Assembly: GCF_041380235.1 (NCBI RefSeq) | Contig: NZ_JBGIYY010000023.1 | Location: forward strand, 1-64,000 | Direction: 5' to 3' | DNA length: 64,000 nucleotides | Source of the DNA: Glaciecola sp041380235 | Lineage (GTDB): Bacteria > Pseudomonadota > Gammaproteobacteria > Enterobacterales > Alteromonadaceae | Shown here: in pieces, positions 53,003-62,153 of the stretch | Layout of the letters: every line of letters starts with the position of its first letter | Numbering within the stretch: the stretch's first letter is position 1 | Translations under genes and position numbers: made by a program | Notes under the pieces: generated by a model | Database searches by the model: none | The model's input: the letters and a program-made list of their open reading frames with translations, nothing else | What the model was told of the DNA's origin: nothing

Positions 53003-54202
53003 ATGAACAAGCCGCTTGCAGGCTTACGCATCATTGACCTTACGCATATGCTTTCAGGTCCATATTGCAGCATGATTTTAGCCGACCTCGGTGCTGATAC
53101 TATAAAAGTTGAGCCACTGCAGGGAGAGGGTACGCGCAAATTACTTGCAACCGATCCTGAAAATTCATTAAACGGCATGGGTGCTTATTTTATTACCCTA
53201 AATCGCAACAAGCGCAGCGTTTGCATGGATTTGAAAACAGAAGACGGTTTAGCCCTGTTTTACGATTTAGTGAAAGAGTCTGACGTGGTGATCAATAATT
53301 TTGGCGCGGGTGTGCCCACTCGCTTAAAAATTGATTATGAGCATTTGAGTAAAGTGAATCCTAAAATCATTACCTGTTCAATAACGGGCTTTGGCAGCAA
53401 TGGACCCAATTTCAAACGCCCAGCGTTTGATCAAGTGGCGCAAGCCACAGGCGGTGGAATGTCGATTACCGGCACTGGCCCTGAGGCCCAGGTCCGCGGT
53501 GGTATTCCAATTGGCGATTTAGGCGGCGGCATGTTTGCAGTAATGGGCATTCAGGCGGCTGTTATCGAGCGTGCGACCAGTGGCAAAGGTCAAGACGTTG
53601 ATATCTCGATGCTCGATTGTCAAATATCCCTGCTAAATTACATGGCTACGATGTACTTTTTATCGGGTAAAGACCCTTATCCCATTGGTAATTCGCATTT
53701 TGTACATGTGCCTTATGATACCTTTCAAACCAATAATGGATATATCGTGATTGCCGTGATCACCGACAACTTTTGGCAGAACTTGAAAGGTGTAGTGAAT
53801 GTGCCTGATTTTGACGACGCTGAGTTAGACACGCAACCTGGCCGCTGGGCAAAAAAGCAGATGATCAATCAAAAGCTAAATGAAGTCCTCAGTGCCAATT
53901 CGTCAGAGTATTGGATTGAGCAACTCGAGAAGGCACGTATACCTTGTGCACCCGTGAATAAATTTTCACAGGCTTTATCAGACGAACAGGTGCTGCACCG
54001 CAAAATGGTGGTCGACCTCACTCATCCTGATGGTAGCACCACCAAGGGCCCGGGTAATCCGATTAAGTTATCTCGTAGCAATGAAGAGAGTTATTCGGCT
54101 AGCCCTAGTATTGGGCAAGACACCGATGACATTCTAAAGGGATTGTTAAATAAAGATCCCGAGACCATCGCTTTGTTACGTGAAAAGGGCGTGATCAAGT
54201 AA
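53003..54202 (+). CDS. CaiB/BaiF-type CoA-transferase
   Basis: A 399-residue class III CoA-transferase. The N-terminus L-R-I-I-D-L-T-H-M-L-S-G-P-Y is typical, and the catalytic Asp lies in P-I-G-D-L-G-G-G-M (about residue 171). The C-terminus has G-P-G-N-P-I-K-L-S. The family moves CoA from succinyl-CoA or acetyl-CoA to a carboxylate. It precedes an HMG-CoA lyase-like enzyme by TAATG overlap, suggesting it makes the acyl-CoA which that lyase cleaves. HMG or a related branched dicarboxylate is plausible. Confidence 0.87.
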   Translation: MNKPLAGLRIIDLTHMLSGPYCSMILADLGADTIKVEPLQGEGTRKLLATDPENSLNGMGAYFITLNRNKRSVCMDLKTEDGLALFYDLVKESDVVINNFGAGVPTRLKIDYEHLSKVNPKIITCSITGFGSNGPNFKRPAFDQVAQATGGGMSITGTGPEAQVRGGIPIGDLGGGMFAVMGIQAAVIERATSGKGQDVDISMLDCQISLLNYMATMYFLSGKDPYPIGNSHFVHVPYDTFQTNNGYIVIAVITDNFWQNLKGVVNVPDFDDAELDTQPGRWAKKQMINQKLNEVLSANSSEYWIEQLEKARIPCAPVNKFSQALSDEQVLHRKMVVDLTHPDGSTTKGPGNPIKLSRSNEESYSASPSIGQDTDDILKGLLNKDPETIALLREKGVIK

Positions 54203-55107
54203 TGGACGGCGCTATGAATAAGCATGTAATTATAAATGATGTGGGGCCACGCGATGGTCTGCAAAATCAGCCTCGCGTGCTGGAAATACATCAGCGAGTT
54301 GAATTAATAAACGCCTTGGTCGCAGCCGGTGTGCCTGAAATTGAAGTCGGCGCGTTTGTATCACCTAAAGCGGTTCCAGCAATGGCCGGCACTGACAAAG
54401 TCTTTGCCCAGCTAAAAGGTGATACCGTATTTTCAGCACTAATTCCAAATATGCGCGGATATCAGAGTGCAAAAGAAGCTGGCGTGCCCTTATCGTCTTT
54501 AGTGGTAGCCGTTTCTAACACCATGAATGAGAAAAATATTGGGATGAATACCGACACCGCGCTTGTAGCCTGTCAAGGCGTATTTGCGCAAGCGCAACAA
54601 GACAACTCAGAGGTTCAGGCCTATGTAGCGACTGCGTGGGAGTGTCCATTTGAAGGTGAGGTTTCGCAAGCTGATGTAATTGACGTCAGCGCAAGATTAC
54701 TTGCGATAGGAGCCAAGCGCATAGTGGTTGCCGATACTATTGGCGCAGCCAATCCTGCTAACGTGACAAGCTTAATGAATGCGCTGGTCGAGAAGTTTGG
54801 CGCAGAGCGCTTTGCCTGCCATTTTCACGACACCCGCGCCATGGGGCTTGCCAATGTATATGCAGCATTGACCGCAGGCGTGCGCCGTTTTGATGCCTCC
54901 ATTGCCGGGCTAGGCGGATGTCCGTTTGCACCAGGTGCCAGCGGTAACGTGGCCACCGAAGATGTTGTAATGATGGTTGAGCAAATGGGTTTTGTTACCG
55001 GCATTGATATGAAGAAATTACTAACAGCGTCAGATTTAGCCATACAGCTTACCGGCACCGCTAAAGGCGGAAAAGCTAAGCTGTGGATAGAAAAATACTT
55101 AAGTTAA
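54202..55107 (+). CDS. HMG-CoA lyase-like enzyme
   Basis: A 301-residue DRE-TIM lyase. Landmarks are the V-G-P-R-D-G-L-Q-N-Q substrate and metal site (15-24), H-F-H-D-T-R-A-M-G-L-A-N near 212 and the signature G-L-G-G-C-P-F-A-P-G-A-S-G-N-V-A-T-E-D near 240 with the catalytic Cys. It cleaves 3-hydroxy-3-methylglutaryl-CoA to acetoacetate and acetyl-CoA; related enzymes use other 3-hydroxy-3-substituted acyl-CoAs. The first ATG shares one base with the preceding stop. A later ATG at 54214 may be used instead. Confidence 0.87.
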   Translation: MDGAMNKHVIINDVGPRDGLQNQPRVLEIHQRVELINALVAAGVPEIEVGAFVSPKAVPAMAGTDKVFAQLKGDTVFSALIPNMRGYQSAKEAGVPLSSLVVAVSNTMNEKNIGMNTDTALVACQGVFAQAQQDNSEVQAYVATAWECPFEGEVSQADVIDVSARLLAIGAKRIVVADTIGAANPANVTSLMNALVEKFGAERFACHFHDTRAMGLANVYAALTAGVRRFDASIAGLGGCPFAPGASGNVATEDVVMMVEQMGFVTGIDMKKLLTASDLAIQLTGTAKGGKAKLWIEKYLS

Positions 55108-55185
55108 ACCCTATAACACTAGCCGATTAACAGCACGTTTTGCGGTTTATCGGTCATTGAAAAACATTATAAGTAGGAGTCAGAT

Positions 55186-57252
55186 ATGAGTTTTAGACTG
55201 GGAGTTGATGTAGGAGGGACGTTTACCGACCTTTTGCTGATCAATGAAGCATCAGGCGAGACATTTACCGCCAAAGTACCCTCCACCCCTCAAGATTCGT
55301 CGATTGGGGTGTTAAACGGTGTCGCCAGAATTTGCGAAGAATCAGGTATCGACCCTACTGATATCAAGCGCGTTATGCATGGCACCACAGTTGCCACTAA
55401 CGCAGTACTGACCGGCAAAGGCGCTAAAGTAGGCTTGGTTACCACTAAAGGCTACAAACAAGTGTTACAAGTGGCGCGTTCATTCTGCCCGGGTGGTCTT
55501 GGTGGTTGGGTAAGCTTTGTCAAAAAGCCTCTACTTGCTCCTCTAGAGCTCACTATCGAAGCCGACGAACGAATGGATGCCAAAGGCAACAGCGTCAGCG
55601 AGTTAGATGTTGAAAGCCTTAAAGTTGATTTGCAAAAATTAAAAGACAAAGGCCAGGTTGAAGCACTAACTATTTGTTTTATAAATGCTTATTTAAATGG
55701 CGAGCACGAGCGCCAAGCAAGAGAAATTGCTCAGATCATCTTTGGCGACGTACCCGTATCGATATCAAGCGAAGTCGTACCAGAAATGCAGGAATACGAG
55801 CGCACGGAAACCACCGTAGTTAACTCCTACGTTCGCCCAGAGGTGTCGCGCTATGTAGACAACCTTAGCCGCTCTTTAAAAGAACGTTTAGGCAATGACG
55901 TGCACTTGTCTATTTTGCGCTCTGACGGCGGCTTGGCTTCGGCTAGAGCATCATCAGAAAGTCCTGTAAACCTGCTTATGTCAGGCCCTGCAGGCGGCGT
56001 ATCGGGAGCCGTGCATTTTTGTACCCGTGCTGGTTACGACAACATTCTTACCTTTGATATGGGCGGTACCTCTACCGACGTAGCGCTTATTCAACATGCA
56101 AAACCACGTATTAAACGCGAAACCCGCGTTGCAGATATTACCGTGCGTGCTCCGTCAGTTGACGTGCGTACAGTGGGTGCCGGCGGTGGTTCGATTGCCT
56201 TTGTACCCGAGTTAACCAAAGCGCTGCGCGTAGGTCCAGAATCTGCTGGCGCGGTGCCAGGCCCTGCCGCTTACATGCAAGGTGGCACTGAGCCAACCGT
56301 ATGCGATGCAAATGTTGTACTCGGTTACTTACCTGCCGACGTGCAGCTTGGCGGTAAGATGCAAATTGACAAAGCGGCTGCTGTTACGGCAGTAAAAAAG
56401 GTTGCCGATGCTATGGGCTTGAGCGTAGAAGCTGCTGCCGAAGGCATTATTAAAATTGCTAACGAAGCAATGTTTGGTGCCTTGAGACTTGTGTCTGTAG
56501 AACAAGGTTTTGACCCAAGAGATTTCGCACTTGTAGGTTTTGGCGGTGCGGGCCCGTTGCACGCTAACTCATTGGGTATTTTGACCGATGCATGGCCGAC
56601 AATTATTCCACCAGGGCCTGGTGTTTTGTGTGCTTATGGTGATGCAACCACTGTCGTAAGAGACGAAGCATCGCGCACCTTTGTGAAGCTTTTAGCCAAT
56701 ACCGAAAAAGACGAACTCAACCAAGCTCTTAACGAGCTTCGCGGGCTTGCTCGTGAGACCCTCACTGCTGACGGCATCGATCAAGCCGATCAAAACATTA
56801 CCTATCAGGCAGATGTCAGATACACCGGTCAAGCCTTCCAGCTTTCCATTGAGTTTACTCAAGAGGAGCTCGAAAAAGACGGTTTAGACGTGCTTAAACG
56901 TCAATTTGATGAAGAGCATACCCAGCTATTTACCTTTGCACTAGAAGATGGTCATGAAATCGTGATGATCCGCGCGATTGCGACGGCAAAATCAGGGCAG
57001 CTTCCAGAGCCTAAATTGACGCAAGAAAAACTGCCTCTCGATGACTGTAAAATCACCGACAGTAAAATTTATTACGAGGGTGAGTATCATGCAGCGGCTA
57101 TTTACGACAGAAGTAAGCTATGTGTAGGCATCGAAGTCAACGGGCCGGCTATTGTGTGTGAGATGGATTCTACCAGCGTCATCTTGCCGGGCTACTGGGC
57201 TAAAGTTGATCAAGTGGGCAACCTATTAATTCATCCAGTAGGGAGAGGATAA
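55186..57252 (+). CDS. hyuA: HyuA-type hydantoinase/oxoprolinase subunit
   Basis: A 688-residue protein with an ATP-binding ASKHA-like fold: G-V-D-V-G-G-T-F-T-D-L near the start, H-G-T-T-V-A-T-N-A-V near 64, and D-M-G-G-T-S-T-D-V near 290. HyuA subunits work with HyuB as ATP-dependent hydrolases of hydantoins, 5-oxoproline, N-methylhydantoin or lactams; ketone carboxylases are also related. A site GTAGGAG precedes it. With HyuB it forms the cluster's probable ring-opening enzyme. Confidence 0.88.
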   Translation: MSFRLGVDVGGTFTDLLLINEASGETFTAKVPSTPQDSSIGVLNGVARICEESGIDPTDIKRVMHGTTVATNAVLTGKGAKVGLVTTKGYKQVLQVARSFCPGGLGGWVSFVKKPLLAPLELTIEADERMDAKGNSVSELDVESLKVDLQKLKDKGQVEALTICFINAYLNGEHERQAREIAQIIFGDVPVSISSEVVPEMQEYERTETTVVNSYVRPEVSRYVDNLSRSLKERLGNDVHLSILRSDGGLASARASSESPVNLLMSGPAGGVSGAVHFCTRAGYDNILTFDMGGTSTDVALIQHAKPRIKRETRVADITVRAPSVDVRTVGAGGGSIAFVPELTKALRVGPESAGAVPGPAAYMQGGTEPTVCDANVVLGYLPADVQLGGKMQIDKAAAVTAVKKVADAMGLSVEAAAEGIIKIANEAMFGALRLVSVEQGFDPRDFALVGFGGAGPLHANSLGILTDAWPTIIPPGPGVLCAYGDATTVVRDEASRTFVKLLANTEKDELNQALNELRGLARETLTADGIDQADQNITYQADVRYTGQAFQLSIEFTQEELEKDGLDVLKRQFDEEHTQLFTFALEDGHEIVMIRAIATAKSGQLPEPKLTQEKLPLDDCKITDSKIYYEGEYHAAAIYDRSKLCVGIEVNGPAIVCEMDSTSVILPGYWAKVDQVGNLLIHPVGRG

Positions 57253-57256
57253 GCAT

Positions 57257-59155
57257 ATGTCAAATAACATAAAAAGAACCATGCAAGAGAAAATCAAGCA
57301 AACTAATACTCACCCTATGCAGTTAGTAGATGTCGACACGGTAACGGTTGATATTATCGAAAATGCGCTTAAAAACGCGCGCGAAGAGATGGATGCAGTA
57401 CTTTTCAGAACGGCGATGAGCCCGGGTATTCGAGAGCAGGGTGACTGCTTCCCAATGATTGCCAACAAAGACGGCAAAATGGTGGTGGGTCAGTTCGGCA
57501 GCTTTATCCACGGGTTTATGGATGCCTTTGAAGGCGAGCTTGAAGAGGGCGATATTGTACTGACTAACGACCCCTACATGACCAATGCAGCCGTGTCGCA
57601 TCTACCCGATTGGATGGTGCTAATACCAATCTTTAAGGAAGGCCGACATATCGCATGGTCGGCGATGTTTGGACACATGTCTGACAACGGCGGCATGGTG
57701 CCTGGCTCTATTCCAATTAAAGCTGAAAGTATTTATCAAGAAGGCATCCGCATACCGCCCATTAAGTTATACAAAAAAGGCGTATTGCAATCAGACATGC
57801 TCGATTTGATCTTGCATAACGTGCGCACCCCGCAGTGGAACCGATTTGACCTAAACGCTCTAGTTGCGGCGTGCAACACGGCGGCCAAACGCTGTGTCGA
57901 AATTGCCGAACGTTTTGGTGACGACGTATTCTATTCGACTATGGAAACCATGCTTGATCGGAACAAGATTGCGATGAGTGCCATCATTAATATGCTGGTG
58001 CCTGAAGAGCCGCGTGCGTTCGAAGATTACGTGTGTGATGACGGCGTAGGCATGGGCCCGTATAAAATTCGCTGTAAAATGTGGCGCGAGGGCGACAAAG
58101 CTATTTTCGATTTTGAAGGCACCGATCCACAGGCGCAAAGCTCAATTAACTTTTACTTAAACGAAGACATGTTCAAAATGTTTTTTGGCTCTTTCACTAT
58201 CAACTTAGTTGATCCACAAATTTTGTTCAACGACGGTTTTTACGACTTAGTCGATGTCAGAATCCCTCAGGGAAGCTTGCTTAAGCCGAACTTTCCAGCG
58301 GCACTGTCGGGGCGTACCCATGCCCTAGGGCGTATTTTTGACGTGATGGGTGGTTTGTTAGGTCAAGGGGCTCCAGAGGCGATGAACGCGGCGGGCTTCT
58401 CAGATTCTCCGCATTTGTTCTACTCTGGCTACGATGATAAAGGTGACTGGTTCCAGCTCTTCCAAATTGGCTTTGGTGGTGTGCCAGGACGCCCTGTTGG
58501 CGATGGGCCTGACGGTCACTCTTTATGGCCAGGCTTTACCAACGTGCCAAATGAGTTTGTAGAAGCGTACTTCCCGCTACGGGTTGAAAAATACGAAACC
58601 ATTACTGATTCTGGCGGTGCCGGTCAGCATCGCGGCGGTAACGGTTTGCGCGTTGCCTATCGCTTTTTAGCCGATGGTCAAATTGCTATTCACGATGAGC
58701 GGTGGTTAACTTATCCATGGGGCGTTAATGGCGGTACTCCGGGCTTACGTTCGACAAAGTTGCTTGTACGTGCAGATGGTAGTGAAGAAGTATTACCCGC
58801 TAAATGCGACGGTATTGAAGTGCGCGAAGGCGATTTGCTGTACTTTAACACCTGGGGCGGCGGCGGCTGGGGTGACCCATTTGCACGCGACTATGCATTG
58901 GTACAAGACGATGTGAACCGCGGCTTAGTCTCAGTTGAGGGGGGATTGCGTTATGGCGTGGTCTTTACAGATGACGCAGGCAGCAGCATAGATGTAAGCG
59001 CCAGCGATGCATTGCGCGCCAAGCTACAGGCTGAGCGCGGCGCCCCTGGTTTGTTTGATTTCGGCGGAACTATCGAAGAAATTAAGCAGCGCTGCGAAGC
59101 AGAAACAGGCTTAAAGCCGCCAGCTACGCCCGTGTTTAAAAAAGCACGAGCTTAA
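57257..59155 (+). CDS. hyuB: HyuB-type hydantoinase/oxoprolinase subunit
   Basis: A 632-residue HyuB-family protein with D-P-Y-M-T-N-A near 98, a central domain (R-T-H-A-L-G-R near 354) and a C-terminal R-G-G-N-G-L-R-V and W-G-G-G-G-W-G-D-P signature. It starts four bases after hyuA and belongs to the same operon. The exact substrate cannot be told: hydantoin, imide, lactam or carboxylation of a ketone are all possible. Confidence 0.88.
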   Translation: MSNNIKRTMQEKIKQTNTHPMQLVDVDTVTVDIIENALKNAREEMDAVLFRTAMSPGIREQGDCFPMIANKDGKMVVGQFGSFIHGFMDAFEGELEEGDIVLTNDPYMTNAAVSHLPDWMVLIPIFKEGRHIAWSAMFGHMSDNGGMVPGSIPIKAESIYQEGIRIPPIKLYKKGVLQSDMLDLILHNVRTPQWNRFDLNALVAACNTAAKRCVEIAERFGDDVFYSTMETMLDRNKIAMSAIINMLVPEEPRAFEDYVCDDGVGMGPYKIRCKMWREGDKAIFDFEGTDPQAQSSINFYLNEDMFKMFFGSFTINLVDPQILFNDGFYDLVDVRIPQGSLLKPNFPAALSGRTHALGRIFDVMGGLLGQGAPEAMNAAGFSDSPHLFYSGYDDKGDWFQLFQIGFGGVPGRPVGDGPDGHSLWPGFTNVPNEFVEAYFPLRVEKYETITDSGGAGQHRGGNGLRVAYRFLADGQIAIHDERWLTYPWGVNGGTPGLRSTKLLVRADGSEEVLPAKCDGIEVREGDLLYFNTWGGGGWGDPFARDYALVQDDVNRGLVSVEGGLRYGVVFTDDAGSSIDVSASDALRAKLQAERGAPGLFDFGGTIEEIKQRCEAETGLKPPATPVFKKARA

Positions 59156-59234
59156 AGGAAGCCATTACTATGCTGTTACCATGTCGTCGCTATGTCAGCG
59201 CTCTGCATTTTGCCCTTTATGAGCAAGCACTATA

Positions 59235-59828
59235 ATGAGTAAAGACCTTCCGATAGGCGATATTGCGCTGGGCAAACGCCCAGCGCTGATCGTGGTAGAT
59301 ATGAGCGAGGGTTTTGCTCGCGCTCAAAGTCCGTTAGGAGGCGATTTTACCAATGTGATCGCAGCCAATAAGACCTTAGTGAATGTATTTAGACAAAAAC
59401 AGCTGCCGATATTTTTTACGTCAGTGGTATATCACGAAGCAAAGCAAGCGAGTGTGTTCAGGCAGCGTCTGCCTGACTTGAATATTTTACAAGCCGGGTC
59501 AAAGTGGGTTGAGATTGCCCACGAGCTTGGACGCAAAAGCAATGAGCCCATCATTGAGAAGTTAGGCCCTAGTGGTTTTTTTGAAACAAGCTTGGCAAAT
59601 GGTTTAAGGCAAGCGAATGCCGATAGCTTAGTGGTTACCGGTTTAACCACCAGTGGATGCGTGAGGGCAACCGTAGTGGACGGTTTGCAGCACAATTACC
59701 CAGTATTCGTGCCAATTGAGGCGTGCGGTGATCGTAACTTAGCAGCGCAACAAGCAAACTTCCATGATATGAATGCAAAATATGCGCAAGTCTTAAAACT
59801 AGAAACATTGCTAGCGTTACTCGCATAG
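59235..59828 (+). CDS. Isochorismatase-fold amidase (N-carbamoylsarcosine amidase-like)
   Basis: A 197-residue cysteine hydrolase. The triad is visible: Asp in V-V-D-M-S-E-G-F (about 22), Lys in E-K-L-G-P-S-G-F (about 110) and the nucleophile Cys in T-S-G-C-V-R-A-T-V-V-D (about 142). Family relatives include N-carbamoylsarcosine amidase, nicotinamidase and isochorismatase. Placement after HyuAB suggests it hydrolyses the N-carbamoyl or amide product of ring opening. It is 79 bp from hyuB and may be last in the operon. Confidence 0.85.
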   Translation: MSKDLPIGDIALGKRPALIVVDMSEGFARAQSPLGGDFTNVIAANKTLVNVFRQKQLPIFFTSVVYHEAKQASVFRQRLPDLNILQAGSKWVEIAHELGRKSNEPIIEKLGPSGFFETSLANGLRQANADSLVVTGLTTSGCVRATVVDGLQHNYPVFVPIEACGDRNLAAQQANFHDMNAKYAQVLKLETLLALLA

Positions 59829-60194
59829 TTAACTGCCCGCTATAAACTCATGCCAATCAATCAAGAGTTCTTTTAGGTCTTGTAAACCACAGCCAGTGGC
59901 AATTTGTTGGTCAAGTTCAGTACCCTCTGGTAATTCAGTGTCTTCATCCCAGAAACCTAAATGACTATGTAATTCGGCTTCGTCTTGGTCGAGTATAAGG
60001 GTGTAGTCATGCCCTTTTGCTTTATGGGTGCTCAGGCGTCCCGACTGCAATTGTTCAATAACATCGAGTAGGGTTGACACGGTGTCTGCGTTGCTACTGA
60101 GTTCGTTACTTAACCAATCACCAAAAGTAGCGGCTTCTGCTTCGCATTCTGCAAAGGCTTTGCCGCTGATATCACGATAAAATTTATAATCCAC
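59829..60194 (-). CDS. yacL: UPF0231 protein YacL
   Basis: A 121-residue acidic YacL-type protein. The start M-D-Y-K-F-Y-R-D-I-S-G and the late motif C-G-L-Q-D-L-K-E-L-L and the overall length match enteric YacL. Function unknown. It is eight bases after a YgjP-like gene in the same direction and converges with the amidase gene, with no base between the stops. Confidence 0.82.
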   Translation of the reverse strand: MDYKFYRDISGKAFAECEAEAATFGDWLSNELSSNADTVSTLLDVIEQLQSGRLSTHKAKGHDYTLILDQDEAELHSHLGFWDEDTELPEGTELDQQIATGCGLQDLKELLIDWHEFIAGS

Positions 60195-60202
60195 TTAGCA
60201 CC

Positions 60203-60715
60203 TCATTGATGTAAAAAAACATTCCCATTTCTCTCAAATTCGGTGAGATAAACCCGTACCTCAAACTCTACTTGATGGTAATTAGGCATCATGTGTCGGC
60301 AAAGTTGATAAAACGCTTTGTTGTGCTGCTTTTCTTTTAAATGTGCGAGCTCATGCACAACGATCATATATAAGAAATCTTCTGGCGTTTGCTTAAATAA
60401 GCTGCTCACCCTGAGTTCATTTTTACTCTTTAGCTTGCTGCCCTGCACCCGTGATACATAGCTGTGCATACCTAAGGCATGATTAACAATATGAATTTTA
60501 CTATCGTAGGCAACCTTACTTAAAGGCTGGGTCTTTTTCATGTATTGATTTTTGATATGCATAACGTAGTCACGTAACTCACTGTCATTAGCTACGCTGT
60601 GCACACTAGAATACTTGTTTTGTAGCCAAGCACCTAGCGAATTTGCCTCCATCATCGCCGTAATTTGCTGCTGCAACGCGTCAGAGTAATGACTTAAATA
60701 TCTAAGCTGATTCAT
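60203..60715 (-). CDS. YgjP-like metallopeptidase-domain protein
   Basis: A 170-residue protein with a DUF45/YgjP-type zinc motif V-V-H-E-L-A-H-L-K-E-K-Q-H-N-K-A-F-Y (H-E-L-A-H plus a third His). It lacks a signal peptide and acts in the cytoplasm. Substrate unknown. It heads a two-gene unit with yacL. Confidence 0.8.
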   Translation of the reverse strand: MNQLRYLSHYSDALQQQITAMMEANSLGAWLQNKYSSVHSVANDSELRDYVMHIKNQYMKKTQPLSKVAYDSKIHIVNHALGMHSYVSRVQGSKLKSKNELRVSSLFKQTPEDFLYMIVVHELAHLKEKQHNKAFYQLCRHMMPNYHQVEFEVRVYLTEFERNGNVFLHQ

Positions 60716-60900
60716 CTCATTATTTTATAACAACCATAATGGTAGGGACATTAGACACTACGGTAAATAGATGCAAGTGTTAATCAAAAGTCTATCATCG
60801 TGTTTTTAGACAAGCTTGAGGTCTTCAGCGGTTGTTTTTCAATGAATTATTATATTAATATGTAAAAACACTGAACGTCAGTAAATACGGGAAGATTTAT

Positions 60901-61485
60901 ATGGAAATAACTCAAAAGAAAAGGTCGGTAAATTTTACTTTTACCTTTGAAGAATCGCACATGAACTTTGCATATGCAGATAAAAAAGGCTCAGGTGACA
61001 TTGATCTTAACTATGCAGACTTTCCAAAGAAATGCTCGATCAGCATAGAGCAAAATGAATGGTTAAGAAATGTTGGTTACCTATGGATGGCAATTGGTAC
61101 GTTTCAGCTAGGCGCTGCAATTTACGCAGACGCTTCTCTTTCAGGTAAGGGGTTTTGGTTAATGATTGGCTTGATTTGTGTTGCATGGGCGCACTTCTCT
61201 AAGACTAAATATTCCGTTTTTTCCACCGACCATGGAACGGTTCATGTGATTCAAGATAAGCACCATGACACTATAATCAATGAGATTAATAAAAGGAAAA
61301 ACCAGCAGTTGCTCGATTGGTACGGCGAGATAAATCTTGAAAACGGGATAGAAAACGAAATCAAAAAATTTACATGGTTAGAAGAGCAAAATGTACTAAC
61401 AAAAGAGCAGGCCGATGTTAAAAGAGCGCAATTGGAATTGATGCAAGCAGAAGGGTCACAAAACAGCAACTCTAGCTTGAATTAG
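60901..61485 (+). CDS. Small membrane protein, SHOCT-like C-terminus
   Basis: A 194-residue protein of unknown function. Two membrane segments lie at about 58-77 and 83-99. The N-terminal 55 residues are beta-like. The C-terminal tail (L-E-E-Q-N-V-L-T-K-E-Q-A-D-V-K-R-A-Q-L) resembles a SHOCT-type short helical oligomerisation motif. Nothing links it to its neighbours. Confidence 0.6.
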   Translation: MEITQKKRSVNFTFTFEESHMNFAYADKKGSGDIDLNYADFPKKCSISIEQNEWLRNVGYLWMAIGTFQLGAAIYADASLSGKGFWLMIGLICVAWAHFSKTKYSVFSTDHGTVHVIQDKHHDTIINEINKRKNQQLLDWYGEINLENGIENEIKKFTWLEEQNVLTKEQADVKRAQLELMQAEGSQNSNSSLN

Positions 61486-61576
61486 TCGTGTTTGCTCAAA
61501 CTCTCAATTTTAAATGACCGAATTGAGTCTAAACCAATACATGTCGCTTCTTGCGCATCTTAGCTCGACTCTATTG

Positions 61577-61603
61577 TTGACTACAAATTCGGTTTGTAGT
61601 CAA
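61577..61603. repeat. Perfect hairpin over the 3' end of the LemA gene
   Basis: TTGACTACAAA (61577-61587) and TTTGTAGTCAA (61593-61603) form an 11-bp stem with a 5-nt loop, including the LemA stop codon. There is no T-run on the minus strand, so mRNA stability is a likelier role than termination. Confidence 0.65.
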
Positions 61604-62153
61604 ATTTCTCACTTGACTGTGTATCTGAAAACACCAAAATCCGCGCTTGTTTATTTAGCATGCCGTTTACCATGTTATTTGGAAATACTTCGATTCCCTC
61701 ATTAAAGGCTTCGACGTTTTGATTGAAGATGCGAATGGCGGCGCCGACGTTTTCTTCTTGTTCGCTTATTTCGCGCATTAAATTATTCATCAGGCCTGCG
61801 GTTTTAAGCTCAGGATAGGCTTCCATTGTGACGCTGATACCGCTTTGCACCTTGCCCATTAGGCTTTCTATTTCGCCTAAGCCCTGCGTATCAATTTTTC
61901 GTTCGCTCAGTTCGCCAAGTTTGCTGCGAAGCCGAGTAATATCGCTTAGGATGCCAGCTTCAAACTCTTTATGCTCCGATACGACTTTTTCTAGTTCAGG
62001 CAATACATTATTTTTCTGACGCTCTTGGCTAATGACTCCTGCCCAAGCCCTTTCGACTGCATTTTTACGAGATACAATGCCGTTATAGATTGACACAATG
62101 GCAATGACTACAATGACTAAAATCCCCATGATTATGATGCCTGAAGTGCTCAT
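61581..62153 (-). CDS. lemA: LemA-family membrane protein
   Basis: A 190-residue LemA-family protein with an N-terminal membrane helix (I-I-I-M-G-I-L-V-I-V-V-I-A-I-V) followed by the family signature Y-N-G-I-V-S-R-K-N-A-V-E-R-A-W and L-P-E-L-E-K-V-V. LemA proteins are membrane-anchored coiled-coil proteins of uncertain function. The start overlaps the stop of the DUF3137 gene by four bases (ATGA). Confidence 0.85.
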   Translation of the reverse strand: MSTSGIIIMGILVIVVIAIVSIYNGIVSRKNAVERAWAGVISQERQKNNVLPELEKVVSEHKEFEAGILSDITRLRSKLGELSERKIDTQGLGEIESLMGKVQSGISVTMEAYPELKTAGLMNNLMREISEQEENVGAAIRIFNQNVEAFNEGIEVFPNNMVNGMLNKQARILVFSDTQSSEKFDYKPNL

